From the NCBI GenBank assembly GCA_965226755.1, contig CBDDDT010000005.1:248001-312000 (forward strand): a stretch of DNA of 64,000 nt, read 5' to 3'. This document shows positions 1-10,229 of this stretch, one piece after another. How positions within the stretch are numbered: the stretch's first letter is position 1; each line of letters begins with the position of its first letter. This stretch comes from Bog-113 sp965226755. GTDB lineage: Bacteria > Acidobacteriota > Terriglobia > Bryobacterales > Bryobacteraceae. The notes under the pieces were generated by a model, which worked only from the letters and a program-made list of their open reading frames with translations, was not told where the DNA came from and searched no databases. The translations under genes were made by a program, and so were the position numbers.

Positions 1-2118
1 GCGGACTTCAACGGCGACGGAATTCTCGATCTGGCGACCAGCAACACAGGGGACAGCCTGGATCGCCGCGTCTCGGTGATTTTGGGCAACGGAGACGGCA
101 CGTTCCAAACCGCGATCAGCCTCACGGTGAACGGACTGGTGAAGCAACTGGTGGCTGGCGACTTCAATGCCGATGGAAAGACGGACATCGCGGTAACTTC
201 TTTCGATGTGGATACGGTGACAGTTTTGCTGGGCGTCGGCGACGGAACCTTCCAAGCGGGCGTGGCTTACGGGGTGGGCGCGAGTCCGGTGGGGCTGACG
301 ACGGCTGACTTCAACGGGGACGGCAAGTTGGATCTGGCGGTGGCGAATTCCGGCGGCGCCAATGCGGGCCCGAGCACGGTCAGCGTGTTGTTGGGCAATG
401 GCGACGGCACATTCGCGGCGGCGACCGCGGTGGGAAGCTTCAATGCCGCGCAGGCGGTGATCGCGGGCGACTTCAATGGGGATGGCCATCTGGACATCGC
501 GGTCGGCAACTATGGAAGCAGCACGGTCGATATTCTCCCCGGCGCGGGCAACGGAACATTTTATCCGGGGGCGATATTCGGAGCCGGCAGCAATCCGATC
601 GCTCTTGCCGCTGCTGACTTCAACGGGGACGGGAAGACGGACCTCGCCGCCGCGGATGCGAATTACAGCCCGAACGTAGGTATCCTGCTGGGCGGCCCGG
701 GAGTAGTGACTTCCATTCAGGGCGGCGGTCAGATGGCGAACCTCGGATCGGCCTTCGCGGTTCCGTTTGAAGTGCAGATCTCGGCATTCAGCGTTCCCGT
801 AGCGGGATCGCCGACGACGTTCACGGCGCCGTCTTCCGGGGCCACCGGCACGTTCACCGGCTCGGGAACGGTCGCGATCGTGAACAGCAACGCCAGCGGA
901 ATCGCGATCGCGCCGGCGTTCGTCGCGAACAGCGTATCCGGCGCATATGGAGTTTCCGCGACGGCGGCGGGCGGCGGATCATCGTTCACCGTGGCCAATA
1001 GCAGCGCATCTTGCGTGTTCGCCTTATCCACGACCGTACTGGCTGCCGATAGCACGGGCGGCGTTCCGCAAGCGGTGACCATTACGTCGAACGGGCCGTC
1101 GTGCGCCTATGTGACCACCAGCGATTCCAGCTGGCTCAGCGTAACTCCCGCCGGCGGCGGCGCGACCGGCACGCTCACCTTGTCGGTTTCTCCCAATACC
1201 TCGGGCGCGGACCGCGTCGGGCATGTGACGGCCGGCGGTCAGACGATTACGTTCACGCAGGACTTCACGGCTCAGGCGTTCACCGATGTTCCGCCGGGCA
1301 TTTACTACTTCGACGCGGTCAATCTCCTGTCCCAAAAGGGCATTACGAATGGATGCGGAGTTACCACGTTCTGCCCCACGTCGGCGATCACGCGCGATGA
1401 GATGGCGGTGTTCATTGTCCGGATGGTTTATAACGGAACGGACAATTTCACCTACTCACCGGTCCCGTATTTTACGGATGTTCCGGCGAGCAACTATTAC
1501 TTCCCCTGGATTCAGAAGCTCTTTGAACTCGGCATCACAACGGGGTGCGGACCGAGTCTCTACTGTCCGACATCCGCGGTGACGCGCGACGAAATGGCCA
1601 TCTTTATCATCAGGGGCCGTTACGGCGCGACGACCGCCTTCACTTACCCGCCCACTCCCTACTTCACGGACGTTCCGCCTTCGGATTTCGCCTTTATGTG
1701 GGTCCAGCGGCTGGCCGAAGATCAGATTACGAACGGTTGTGGTCCGACCACATACTGCCCGACCGCCACGGTTATCCGCGGCGACATGGCGGTATTTATC
1801 ATGCGAGGCGGATTCAACGTGCTTCTGCCGCCAACCCTGCCTCTGCTTACGGCGGTGACTCCGAACACGCTCACGGTGGGCGGTTCCAATACATTTACCG
1901 TGACGGGCGTGAACACCAACTTCGTTCAGGGAACGACCACGGTGGTTCCGGTGAACAATCTGCAGGTGTCTAACGTGACGGTGCTCAGCCCGACCCAGTT
2001 CACGGTTACATACACTGCGCCGGGCAACGCGCTGCTCGAGCCGGCCTCGGTGTATGTCCAGACCGGCGCGCAGGAAGCGGTGTATCCGAACGGGATCACC
2101 GTGTCGGCCGCTCAATAG
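1..2118 (+). CDS. FG-GAP/VCBS repeat surface protein with BACON-like and three SLH domains, 5' partial
   Basis: The frame is open from base 1, so the true start lies left of the window; a GTG at 76 is only an internal codon. At least five FG-GAP/VCBS units with the calcium-binding signature D-F-N-G-D-G occupy about 1-690. A BACON-like beta-sandwich follows at about 1012-1265 (tryptophan in SDSSWLSVTP), then three S-layer-homology domains near 1276-1437, 1468-1620 and 1660-1812, each opening with FTDVP and containing an ITNGCG or ITTGCG turn. A TIG-like tail ends the protein. FG-GAP repeats form beta-propellers and SLH domains usually anchor proteins to the cell surface, so an exported adhesin-like or scaffold protein is likely. 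The ligand cannot be read from sequence. A strong terminator follows the stop codon. Confidence 0.85.
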   Translation, partial: ADFNGDGILDLATSNTGDSLDRRVSVILGNGDGTFQTAISLTVNGLVKQLVAGDFNADGKTDIAVTSFDVDTVTVLLGVGDGTFQAGVAYGVGASPVGLTTADFNGDGKLDLAVANSGGANAGPSTVSVLLGNGDGTFAAATAVGSFNAAQAVIAGDFNGDGHLDIAVGNYGSSTVDILPGAGNGTFYPGAIFGAGSNPIALAAADFNGDGKTDLAAADANYSPNVGILLGGPGVVTSIQGGGQMANLGSAFAVPFEVQISAFSVPVAGSPTTFTAPSSGATGTFTGSGTVAIVNSNASGIAIAPAFVANSVSGAYGVSATAAGGGSSFTVANSSASCVFALSTTVLAADSTGGVPQAVTITSNGPSCAYVTTSDSSWLSVTPAGGGATGTLTLSVSPNTSGADRVGHVTAGGQTITFTQDFTAQAFTDVPPGIYYFDAVNLLSQKGITNGCGVTTFCPTSAITRDEMAVFIVRMVYNGTDNFTYSPVPYFTDVPASNYYFPWIQKLFELGITTGCGPSLYCPTSAVTRDEMAIFIIRGRYGATTAFTYPPTPYFTDVPPSDFAFMWVQRLAEDQITNGCGPTTYCPTATVIRGDMAVFIMRGGFNVLLPPTLPLLTAVTPNTLTVGGSNTFTVTGVNTNFVQGTTTVVPVNNLQVSNVTVLSPTQFTVTYTAPGNALLEPASVYVQTGAQEAVYPNGITVSAAQ

Positions 2119-2153
2119 GACCAGAAAGCGGTCGCGTCCCGGGCGCGAGATGG

Positions 2154-2197
2154 AAAGGCCTCGATCCGTTGCGGCGGATCGAGGCCTTTGTTCTTTT
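2154..2197 (+). terminator. Rho-independent terminator after the SLH protein
   Basis: A perfect 14-bp inverted repeat (2154-2167 pairing with 2176-2189) with an 8-base loop is followed by GTTCTTTT. The stem starts with AAA and ends with TTT, so it could also work weakly on the minus strand for the converging epimerase-like gene that ends at 2244. Confidence 0.85.
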
Positions 2198-2243
2198 CGG
2201 GTATCAGATTTGACGCGGCGGCAAGCCGGTTCTCAATCGGAAA

Positions 2244-3416
2244 CTATGTTGCGGGTTGAAAGAGCTCGAGGTGAACTTTGTAAGTGACCGAATCGCCCGG
2301 CTTCAGGGTGATCATCCCGGTGGGATGGCCCTTCCACACCGGGCTGAAAGGATCAGCCAGGTTGAATTGCGGCTCGACGACGATGAAGTTCTTACCCAGG
2401 GGAGCGTATACCTGGATGGCTTTAATATCCGGCGCCTGGGCGACGATGCGGATGCCGTACTTTGAGGCGGGGTCGATGACTTCAGCGGTCCAGTTCGCTC
2501 CATCCCGGCGGATCCCTTCAAAGCTGTCGTCCATAAAGAGCGAGCCGATCGCACGGCCGCCCGCGGCAGTGAAGTCGAACGGCGTACCCGCCACTTTTTC
2601 GACCTTGCCGGTGGGAAGAACCTCGTCGTAGTTGTTCGCCGGAGCGCGCTCGGTCGCGGGAAGGTGAAGCCGGGCCTGCTCACGCTGGCCGCTCGGGATG
2701 CGGAAATAGGGATGCCATCCAATGCCGATCGGCATGTTCTCCTGGCCCGTGTTCTTGGCCGTGACCTGGAGGTCAAACCCGTTTTCGGCAAGGGTGGTTT
2801 GGAACTGCAGTTGGGTTTGCGAGGGCCAGTGTCCGCCGAAACTGCCTGCGTCCAGCGAGCCTTCCGCGCTGGACGCATCCACTGAACCGACTTTCACCTT
2901 GGAATCCAGGATCAGACCATGCATGGCGTACTGCTGCGCGCCAGGCTTCTTGCCGCCCCAGTTCGCGGCGAGGGTCACGGTCTGTTTACCGCCGATGCTG
3001 GCGACCTCATCTTTGCCGCCGTTCACCAGTTTGCCGGTAATCCGATTGGCGAAGGGGACCAAAATGGCCCCGCCGCCGTTGAAACTCTTGTTGCCGATGC
3101 GATCTTCGGGACCGCCGTTCATCAGGGCGGCGCCATCCTGCAGACTGGGCGACTCGAGAACCGTGATTTCGCCTTTGCCGGGGAGATATGCGCGGATCTG
3201 GTAAATGTTCCATCCGCGGCCAGGGAGAACCTCGGCGCTCAAGAACTGAAGTCCCTGTCCGCTCTGATCTCGGTGCAAGGTAATTACGTTCTCGCCGCCG
3301 ATCTGAACAGCCGCGGGAGTGGGCGCAGGTTCGGTTTTTTCAGCCATCGGTGCTTTCGAGCAACCCGCCGCGGCGGCGAGGAGCACGCAAGGAACCACAG
3401 TATCGCGAAGTTTCAT
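2244..3416 (-). CDS. Aldose 1-epimerase (galactose mutarotase)-like lipoprotein
   Basis: About 390 residues. The chosen ATG at 3416 gives an N-terminus MKLRDTVVPCVLLAAAAGC, a lipoprotein signal with the lipobox A-A-G-C; a start at 3461 would put 15 extra residues in front of it. The body has mutarotase-family marks: WHPYFRIP with the catalytic-type histidine, DEVLPTGK, DDSFEG and, near the C-terminus, VVEPQFNLADPF with the expected glutamate. Aldose epimerases interconvert alpha and beta anomers of sugars such as galactose or glucose. The lipid anchor implies action in the periplasm or outer membrane, which is unusual for a classical GalM, so the substrate could be an extracellular oligosaccharide. 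It converges on the terminator at 2154-2197. Confidence 0.8.
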   Translation of the reverse strand: MKLRDTVVPCVLLAAAAGCSKAPMAEKTEPAPTPAAVQIGGENVITLHRDQSGQGLQFLSAEVLPGRGWNIYQIRAYLPGKGEITVLESPSLQDGAALMNGGPEDRIGNKSFNGGGAILVPFANRITGKLVNGGKDEVASIGGKQTVTLAANWGGKKPGAQQYAMHGLILDSKVKVGSVDASSAEGSLDAGSFGGHWPSQTQLQFQTTLAENGFDLQVTAKNTGQENMPIGIGWHPYFRIPSGQREQARLHLPATERAPANNYDEVLPTGKVEKVAGTPFDFTAAGGRAIGSLFMDDSFEGIRRDGANWTAEVIDPASKYGIRIVAQAPDIKAIQVYAPLGKNFIVVEPQFNLADPFSPVWKGHPTGMITLKPGDSVTYKVHLELFQPAT

Positions 3417-3522
3417 GTCGCCACATTCTATCAGCGGCTCGCCGTGTCGCCGGGCGATCACGCCGCAGTTCGTGCCGAAGCGCTAAGGCCGCTCAATTGC
3501 TCTCATTACAGCGGACGTTCCC

Positions 3523-4092
3523 ATGCGAAGTATCAGACCGGCGGCCGCGGGCAATCCTTTCCGGGATTCCGCGCGCGTTTTAGGGCTATACGTGCGCGGA
3601 GCGGCGCTGATCTTCGTCTGCCAGATCGTTCTGTATTCCATCGGCTTCGCGCTGGCGAAGGCGCCCTTGTGGGGTTTTCTCGCCGTGATGTGTGCTGCAT
3701 TAGGCGTCATTCCACGTATCGGCAGCCTCATCGGGATCTCCCTGGTTCTTTTGATCTCGGCGCTGGGCGGCGCGGATCTGACGCACCTCGCGATGGTCGG
3801 CGGAGTCTGGGTGGCGGTGCAAGCGGTGGAGGCATTCTGGCTTGCTCCCCGTTTCATTGGGAAGCCGCTGGGACTCCGGCCGATGGCGGTCGTCTTCGCG
3901 CTGCTGGCCGGAAGCCTTGTCTTCGGGCCGCTTGGACTATTGTTCGCGGTCCCGGTGCTGGCGATCGGGATGGTTTGGTTCCGCTATTTCAAAGGACGGA
4001 GCCGGCGGACGCCTCGGGCAGTTTCACCAACGCTTTCCGTCCAAACGTACGTCCCGCCCACAGGCGGAAGCGATCCATATAAAGGTAAATGA
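3523..4092 (+). CDS. AI-2E family transporter, C-terminal half only
   Basis: 189 residues with about four to five hydrophobic segments. The sequence matches the second half of AI-2E/PerM-family permeases: LYVRGAALI, then GVIPRIGSLIG, and finally APRFIGKPLGLRPMAVV with a glycine-rich last membrane block. Family members are usually about 340-380 residues, and the N-terminal membrane pair and central soluble domain are absent. The epimerase-like gene starts on the opposite strand about 100 bases upstream, so there is no room for the missing half. The last 104 bases overlap the 3' end of the converging RND gene. It may be a decayed remnant or a minimal half-transporter; substrate unknown. Confidence 0.6.
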   Translation: MRSIRPAAAGNPFRDSARVLGLYVRGAALIFVCQIVLYSIGFALAKAPLWGFLAVMCAALGVIPRIGSLIGISLVLLISALGGADLTHLAMVGGVWVAVQAVEAFWLAPRFIGKPLGLRPMAVVFALLAGSLVFGPLGLLFAVPVLAIGMVWFRYFKGRSRRTPRAVSPTLSVQTYVPPTGGSDPYKGK

Positions 4093-7000
4093 CCGGCGTG
4101 GTGTAGAGCGTCAGCATCTGGCTCACGACCAATCCGCCTACGATCGTGATGCCCAAGGGGCGGCGCAGTTCGGAACCCGTGCCGCCGCCGATGGCGAGGG
4201 GAAGGCCGCCCAGCAAGGCCGCCATGGTGGTCATCATGATGGGACGAAAGCGCAGCACACAAGCTTCGTAGATGGCGTCCCGGGAGTTCTTTCCCTCATT
4301 CCGCTCCGCGTTCAGCGCGAAATCGATCATCATAATGGCGTTCTTTTTCACGATGCCGATCAGCAGGATGATCCCGATCAGCGCGACCAGGCTCAATTCC
4401 ACGCCGGTGAGCAGCAGGGCGAGCAGCGCTCCGACGCCCGCGGAAGGCAGCGTGGACAGAATGGTGAGCGGATGGATGTAGCTTTCGTAGAGAATCCCGA
4501 GGACGATGTAGACGTGACAAGAGCCGCCAGGATCAGGATGGGCTCCGTCGAGAGCGAAGCTTGAAACGCCTGCGCCGTGCCGGCGAAACTGCCGGTGATA
4601 TTGCTGGGCATTCCAATTTCGCGCTCGGCGTCGTCGATAGCCTCGACGGCGTCGCTGAGCGAAGCGCCCAGCGCTAGATTGAACGACAGCGTGATAGCCG
4701 GAAACTGTCCCTGGTGATTGACCGCGAGGGTCGTATAACTCTGTTCGTAATGCGTGAACGTGCTGAGCGGGACCGGCACGCCGTTGGAAGAGCGCACGTA
4801 GATTTCCTTCAACGCATCGGGATTTTCCTGGAACTGTTGGGCGACCTCCATGACGACGTGGTACTGGTTCAGGGACGTGTACATGGTTGACACCTGGCGC
4901 TGACCGAAGGAATCGTAGAGCGCGTTGTCGATCGCGGAGGCCGAGATTCCCAGGCGCGACGCGGTGTCCCGATCGATCACCAGGTTCGAGGCGAGGCCTT
5001 TGATCTGCTGGTCCGTATTGGCGTCCTTGATCACCGGTATTTTTTTCATCGCGGCGAGCAGGTTCTGAGACCAATCGTTCAGGTCGTTCAGGTTGTCGGC
5101 ATTCAGAGTGAACTGGTACTGCGAGTTGCTCATGCGGCCGCCTACGCGAACATCCTGCGAGGCCTGCATGAAGAAGTTAGCGCCAGGCACGCGGGCGAGT
5201 TTGCCGCGCAGCCGGTTGATCACCTGGTCCACGCTCACTTTGCGCTCCTCGAGCGGTTTCAGAGCGATGAACGCGCGCGCGGTATTTGTCGAGCTTCCGC
5301 CCGTGAAGCCCACGGCGTGAGCGACCGCCGGATCCTTCTGGATTATGTCGAGGAACTGCTGCAGTTTGTCCCGCATGGCGGGAAAAGAGATATCCTGGGC
5401 GCCGACGACGGAGCCCATCAGACGGCCTGTATCCTGCTGGGGGAAAAATCCTTTCGGCACGTGTATATAGAGGAAGACGTTCAAGGCGAGCGTGGCGAAC
5501 GTGATGGCGATAGTGAGCTGCGGGTGACGAAGAATCCAGGCTAGCGACGTCTCGTATTCGTGCAGGAAGTAATTGAATACGCCTTCGCTCGCGCGGTAGG
5601 CGCGGCCATGCCGCTTATTGTGCTGCGACGTGAGAAACTTCGCGCACATCATCGGAGTGGTGGTGAGGGACACCACCAGGGATACGGCGATGGCGAGGCT
5701 AAGCGTGATCGCGAATTCCCGGAACAGCCGGCCGACGATACCGCCCATCAGTAGAAGCGGGATGAACACGGCGATGAGCGAGGTGCTCATGGAGAGCACG
5801 GTGAACCCGATTTCCTTCGCTCCGCGCAGCGCGGCCTCGATCGGCGGCAAGCCCATTTCGAGATAGCGGGCGATGTTCTCAATCACGACGATCGCGTCAT
5901 CGACCACGAAGCCGGTCGAAATGGTGAGCGCCATCAACGAGAGGTTGTCGAGGCTGAAGCCGAGAAGGTACATGAAGCCGAAGGTCCCCAGAAGGGAGAG
6001 CGGCACGGCGACGCTGGGGATGACGGTGGCCCATCCGTTGCGAAGGAACACAAACACCACCATGATCACGAGGCCGATCGAAATCATCAGGGTGAATTCG
6101 ACGTCATGGATGGAGGCGCGGATGGTGGTGGTGCGGTCCATGACGATGTTGAGCTTGATCGCGGGCGGGATGGAAGCGGCCAGAACCGGCATCAGGCGGT
6201 TGATGCGGTCCACCGTATCGATCATGTTGGAAGCGGGCTGTTTGAAGAGGATGACGAGCACGGCGGCTTTGCCGTCCGAGAGCCCGGCGTTGCGGCGATC
6301 CTCGACCGCATCGGTGACGGTGGCGACATCGCTGAGGCGGACGGCCGCGCCGTTGTGATAGGCGACGATCATCGGGCTATACTCCGCGGCGGTATGGAGT
6401 TGATCCGACGAGGTCACCTCCCAGGTGTCGTCAGGCCCGGTTATAGAGCCGGTGGGGCTGATGGCGTTAGCGGCCCCGAGAGCCGTTCGCAGCTGATCGG
6501 ATCCGATGCCGAAGCTGTTGAGGGCATCCGGATTATATTCGACGCGAACGGCGGGCTTGGCGCCCCCGCCCACGGTCACCTGCCCGACGCCCTCCACCTG
6601 GGCGAGCTTCTGGGACAGGATGGAATCCGCCGCGTCGTACATCTCGGAAACGGGCATGGTGTCCGATGTGAGCGAGACGATCAGGATGGGGGAATCCGCC
6701 GGGTTGACTTTCCGGTAAGTGGGGTTGCCGGGCAGATCCGCGGGCAACTGGCTGCGCGCGGCGTTGATGGCGGCCTGGACATCGCGGCCGGCGCCATCGA
6801 TGTTCCGGCTGAGATCGAACTGCAATGTGATCGAGGTGGAACCGAGACCGCTCGAAGAGGCCATTTCGGTTACGCCGGCGATCTTGCCGAATTGGCGCTC
6901 GAGCGGCGTGGCGACGGAGGAAGCCATGGTTTCCGGACTCGCGCCCGGAAGCGCCGCGCTCACCTGAATCGTAGGGAATTCGACCTGCGGGAGCGGCGCG

Positions 7001-7101
7001 ACCGGCAGAAGCCGAAACGCGAGAGCGCCGGCCAGAGCCAAGCCCGCGGTTAGGAGAGATGTCGCGACAGGCTTGCGGATGAACGGGGACGAGAGGCTCA
7101 T
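3989..7101 (-). pseudogene. mdtC: MdtC-like RND efflux permease, interrupted by one frameshift
   Basis: The first frame (7101 down to about 4515) begins MSLSSPFIRKPVATSLL and follows MdtC closely, including LPVAPLPQVEFP, the membrane pair VVDDAIVVIENIARY and FAGTAQAFQ. It then runs out of frame into EPILILAALVTSTSS. The expected continuation VYIVLGILYESY, with GIVKKNAIMM and the terminal membrane segments, is intact in another frame down to 3989. Aligned with the neighbouring mdtB, one base is missing at about 4513 (GTCACGTC in place of GTCACCGTC). Restoring it gives about 1037 residues, full RND length. The ATG overlaps the mdtB stop by 4 bases. RND permeases export drugs or metabolites using proton influx. 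As written, the product lacks its last five or so membrane helices. Confidence 0.85.
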
Positions 7102-10100
7102 GCTTCTCCGGGTGACGGCGCCCCGAGCGGCGCTGTGTCGTCAATTTCGTTTCCCATTTTGAACCGCGACAGCTTGCGCGCGACGCGGTCAAAGAACAGA
7201 TACACCACCGGGGTGGTGTAGAGGGTGAGCATCTGGCTTACGATCAATCCGCCCACGATGGTGATTCCAAGAGGACGGCGCAGTTCCGACCCGGTTCCGG
7301 AACCGAGCGCGAGAGGCACGCCGCCCAGCAGCGCCGCCATGGTGGTCATCATGATCGGGCGGAACCGCAGAAGACAGGCTTGGTAGATCGATTCGTCCGG
7401 ACTTTTGCCCTGATTGCGTTCCGCGTCGAGCGCGAAATCGATCATCATAATGGCGTTCTTCTTGACGATTCCGATCAGCAGGATGATGCCGATCAGCGCG
7501 ATGACGCTCAAATCGTTGCCCGTGATCAGGAGCGCGAGGCAGGCGCCCACCCCGGCGGAGGGCAGCGTCGAGAGAATTGTAATGGGGTGAATATAGCTCT
7601 CGTAAAGGACTCCGAGAACGATGTAAACGGTCACCAGCGCGGCCAGGATCAGCACGGGCTCATTGGCTAGCGAGTTCTGGAAAGCCGCCGCGGTGCCCTG
7701 GAAAGAGGCTTGAATGCTGGCGGGGAACCCGATTGCCTGCTCGGCCTGTTTCACGCGCTTCACCGCATCGCCCAGCGATACGCCCGGCGCCAGATTGAAG
7801 GAAAGGGTGACCACGGGGAACTGCCCCTGATGGTTCACGGCCAGGGTCGCATTCGAAGTCTGGACGGAAGTGAAGGTGGAAAGCGGCACCTGCTGGCCGG
7901 TCGCGGAGCGCACGTAGATGTCTTTCAGATCGCCCAGGGACCGCTGGAACCGGGGCTCGACTTCCAGGACGACGTGGTACTGGTTCAGCTGCGTGAAAAT
8001 GGTGGAGACCTGACGCTGGCCGAAGGCGTCGTAAAGCGTATCGTCGATATTCTGCGGAGTGATCCCGAGCCGCGACGCGGTGTCTCGATCGATCACGAGT
8101 TCCGTCTGAAGACCGCCGTTCTGCTGGTCGGTGGCGACGTCGCGCAACTCCGGGAATCCGTCCAGTTTTTTCATGAGACGGTCGGACCAGAGGTTCAGTT
8201 CGGTCGCGTTGGCGTCTTCCATGCTGTATTGGAACTCCGTGCGCGAGACCCGGTCTTCCACCGTTAGATCCTGCACCGGCTGCATGTAAAGCGTGATGCC
8301 TTCCACCGCGGCGAGTTTCGGCTGCAACCGCCGGATGATTTCCGAGGCGTTCACGCCGCGTTCTTCGAGCGGCTTCAGATTAATCTGAATGCGGCCGTTG
8401 TTGATGGTGGGATTGGTGCCGTCAATGCCGATGAAGGAAGACAGGCTCTCGATGGCCGGATCTTTCAGGATGACGCGCGCCAAGGCCTGCTGGCGATCCG
8501 ACATGGCGTTGAATGAGATGGTTTGCGCGGATTCGGAGATGCCCAGAATCACGCCGGTATCCTGCACGGGGAAGAACCCTTTGGGCACGATGATGTAGAG
8601 CCAGAGCGTGGCGGCGAGCGTGCCGACGGTGACGAAGAGCGTAAACGTCTGGTGGCGGAGAACCCAGCGCAGCGTAGTGGCGTACCGCGCGATCACCCAT
8701 TCATAGAATTGCTCCGATTTGCGGAAGAGCACGCCCTGCTCGGATTCCGGCTTGTGGCGGAGCAGCAAGGCGCACATCATCGGGGTGAGCGTGAGAGAAA
8801 CGAATGCGGAAACAAGAATGGTGACCGCCAGGGTGACGGCGAACTCGCGAAAGAGGCGGCCCACGATGTCGCCCATGAACAAGAGCGGAATCAGAACCGC
8901 GATCAGGGAGACGGTCAGCGAAACGATGGTGAAGCCGATCTGCTCGGAACCTTTGAGCGCGGCGGCCAAGGGACGCTCGCCTTCCTCGATATAGCGGGCG
9001 ATGTTCTCGATCATGACGATGGCGTCATCGACCACGAAGCCGGTCGAGATGGTGAGCGCCATCAGCGAAAGATTGTTCAGACTATACCCGAGCAGGTACA
9101 TGACGCCGAACGTTCCGACAATCGACAGCGGGACGGCCACGCTGGGGATCACCGTGGCGGCCAGATTCCGCAGGAACAGGAAAATGACCATGACGACCAG
9201 CCCAATAGTCAGCATGAGCTCGAACTGGACGTCTTTGACGGAGGCGCGGATGGTGGTGGTGCGGTCTGTCAAAACTTCCACTTTGACGGACTGGGGAATG
9301 GAGGCGCGCAACTGCGGCAGAAGCTTGGTGATGCGGTCGACGACGGCGATGATGTTGGCCCCGGGCTGGCGCTGGATGTTTAGAATGACGGCTGGGGTCG
9401 TGTTCATCCAGGCTGCCTGCCGGACGTTTTCCGCGCCGTTGATGACGGTTGAGACGTCGGCTAACCGCACGGGCGCGCCATTCCGATAAGCGATGATGAC
9501 GGGCTTGTAATCGGCGCCGGTCATCAGCTGGTCATTGGCGCCGATGGTGAACGCCTGGCGGTTGCTTTCGATGTTGCCCTTGGCCAGGTTCACGTTGGCC
9601 GTGCCCATGGCGGCGCGAATGTCTTCCAGGCTGAGGCCGTAGGCGGCGAGCGCGGTCGGGTTGGCTTGAATGCGCACGGCGGGACGCTGCCCGCCGCTGA
9701 TGCTGACCAGGCCTACGCCGGCCAATTGCGAGATCTTCTGGCCCAGCGTGGTGTCGGCGAAGTTCTCGACATCGGAAAGCGGCAGCGTAGTAGAGGTGAG
9801 CGCGAGCGTCAGGATGGGCGTATCGGCGGGGTTGGTCTTGCTGTAAACCGGCGGGTTCGGCAGATTAGCCGGAAGGTAAGTGTTGGAGGCGTTGATGGCG
9901 GCCTGGACCTGTTGCTCGGCGACGTCGATGTTGAGATCGAGCGAGAACTGGAGGGTGATGATGGAGCTCCCGAAGGAGCTGGTGGACGTCATCTGCTGCA
10001 GTCCGGGAACCTCGCCGAACTGGCGTTCAAGCGGGGCGGTGACGGATGACGCCATCACTTCCGGGCTGGCGCCGGGGTAGAAGGTCTGAACCTCAATGGT

Positions 10101-10229
10101 GGGGTAATCGACTTCGGGCAGCGCCGAAACGGGCAACTGCTCATAGGCGACGATCCCGGCCAGCAGGACGCCCACCATCATGAGCGAGGTGGCGACCGGC
10201 CGCAGGATGAAAGGTCGTGAAGGGCTCAT
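7098..10229 (-). CDS. mdtB: MdtB-like RND multidrug efflux permease subunit
   Basis: 1043 residues, full length. It opens MSPSRPFILRPVATSLMMVG and carries the RND landmarks LPVSALPEVDYPTIEV, the proton-relay aspartates in TGFVVDDAIVMIENIARY, the second-half lysine in GIVKKNAIMMIDF, and two large periplasmic loops. The resemblance to E. coli MdtB, and of the next gene to MdtC, suggests a heteromeric MdtB/MdtC trimer rather than a simple AcrB homotrimer. It is the middle gene of a tight operon: 4-base ATGA overlaps join it to the adaptor gene upstream and to mdtC downstream, so translation is probably coupled. No TolC-type outer membrane channel gene is in the window. The exported substrates cannot be predicted. 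Confidence 0.9.
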   Translation of the reverse strand: MSPSRPFILRPVATSLMMVGVLLAGIVAYEQLPVSALPEVDYPTIEVQTFYPGASPEVMASSVTAPLERQFGEVPGLQQMTSTSSFGSSIITLQFSLDLNIDVAEQQVQAAINASNTYLPANLPNPPVYSKTNPADTPILTLALTSTTLPLSDVENFADTTLGQKISQLAGVGLVSISGGQRPAVRIQANPTALAAYGLSLEDIRAAMGTANVNLAKGNIESNRQAFTIGANDQLMTGADYKPVIIAYRNGAPVRLADVSTVINGAENVRQAAWMNTTPAVILNIQRQPGANIIAVVDRITKLLPQLRASIPQSVKVEVLTDRTTTIRASVKDVQFELMLTIGLVVMVIFLFLRNLAATVIPSVAVPLSIVGTFGVMYLLGYSLNNLSLMALTISTGFVVDDAIVMIENIARYIEEGERPLAAALKGSEQIGFTIVSLTVSLIAVLIPLLFMGDIVGRLFREFAVTLAVTILVSAFVSLTLTPMMCALLLRHKPESEQGVLFRKSEQFYEWVIARYATTLRWVLRHQTFTLFVTVGTLAATLWLYIIVPKGFFPVQDTGVILGISESAQTISFNAMSDRQQALARVILKDPAIESLSSFIGIDGTNPTINNGRIQINLKPLEERGVNASEIIRRLQPKLAAVEGITLYMQPVQDLTVEDRVSRTEFQYSMEDANATELNLWSDRLMKKLDGFPELRDVATDQQNGGLQTELVIDRDTASRLGITPQNIDDTLYDAFGQRQVSTIFTQLNQYHVVLEVEPRFQRSLGDLKDIYVRSATGQQVPLSTFTSVQTSNATLAVNHQGQFPVVTLSFNLAPGVSLGDAVKRVKQAEQAIGFPASIQASFQGTAAAFQNSLANEPVLILAALVTVYIVLGVLYESYIHPITILSTLPSAGVGACLALLITGNDLSVIALIGIILLIGIVKKNAIMMIDFALDAERNQGKSPDESIYQACLLRFRPIMMTTMAALLGGVPLALGSGTGSELRRPLGITIVGGLIVSQMLTLYTTPVVYLFFDRVARKLSRFKMGNEIDDTAPLGAPSPGEA

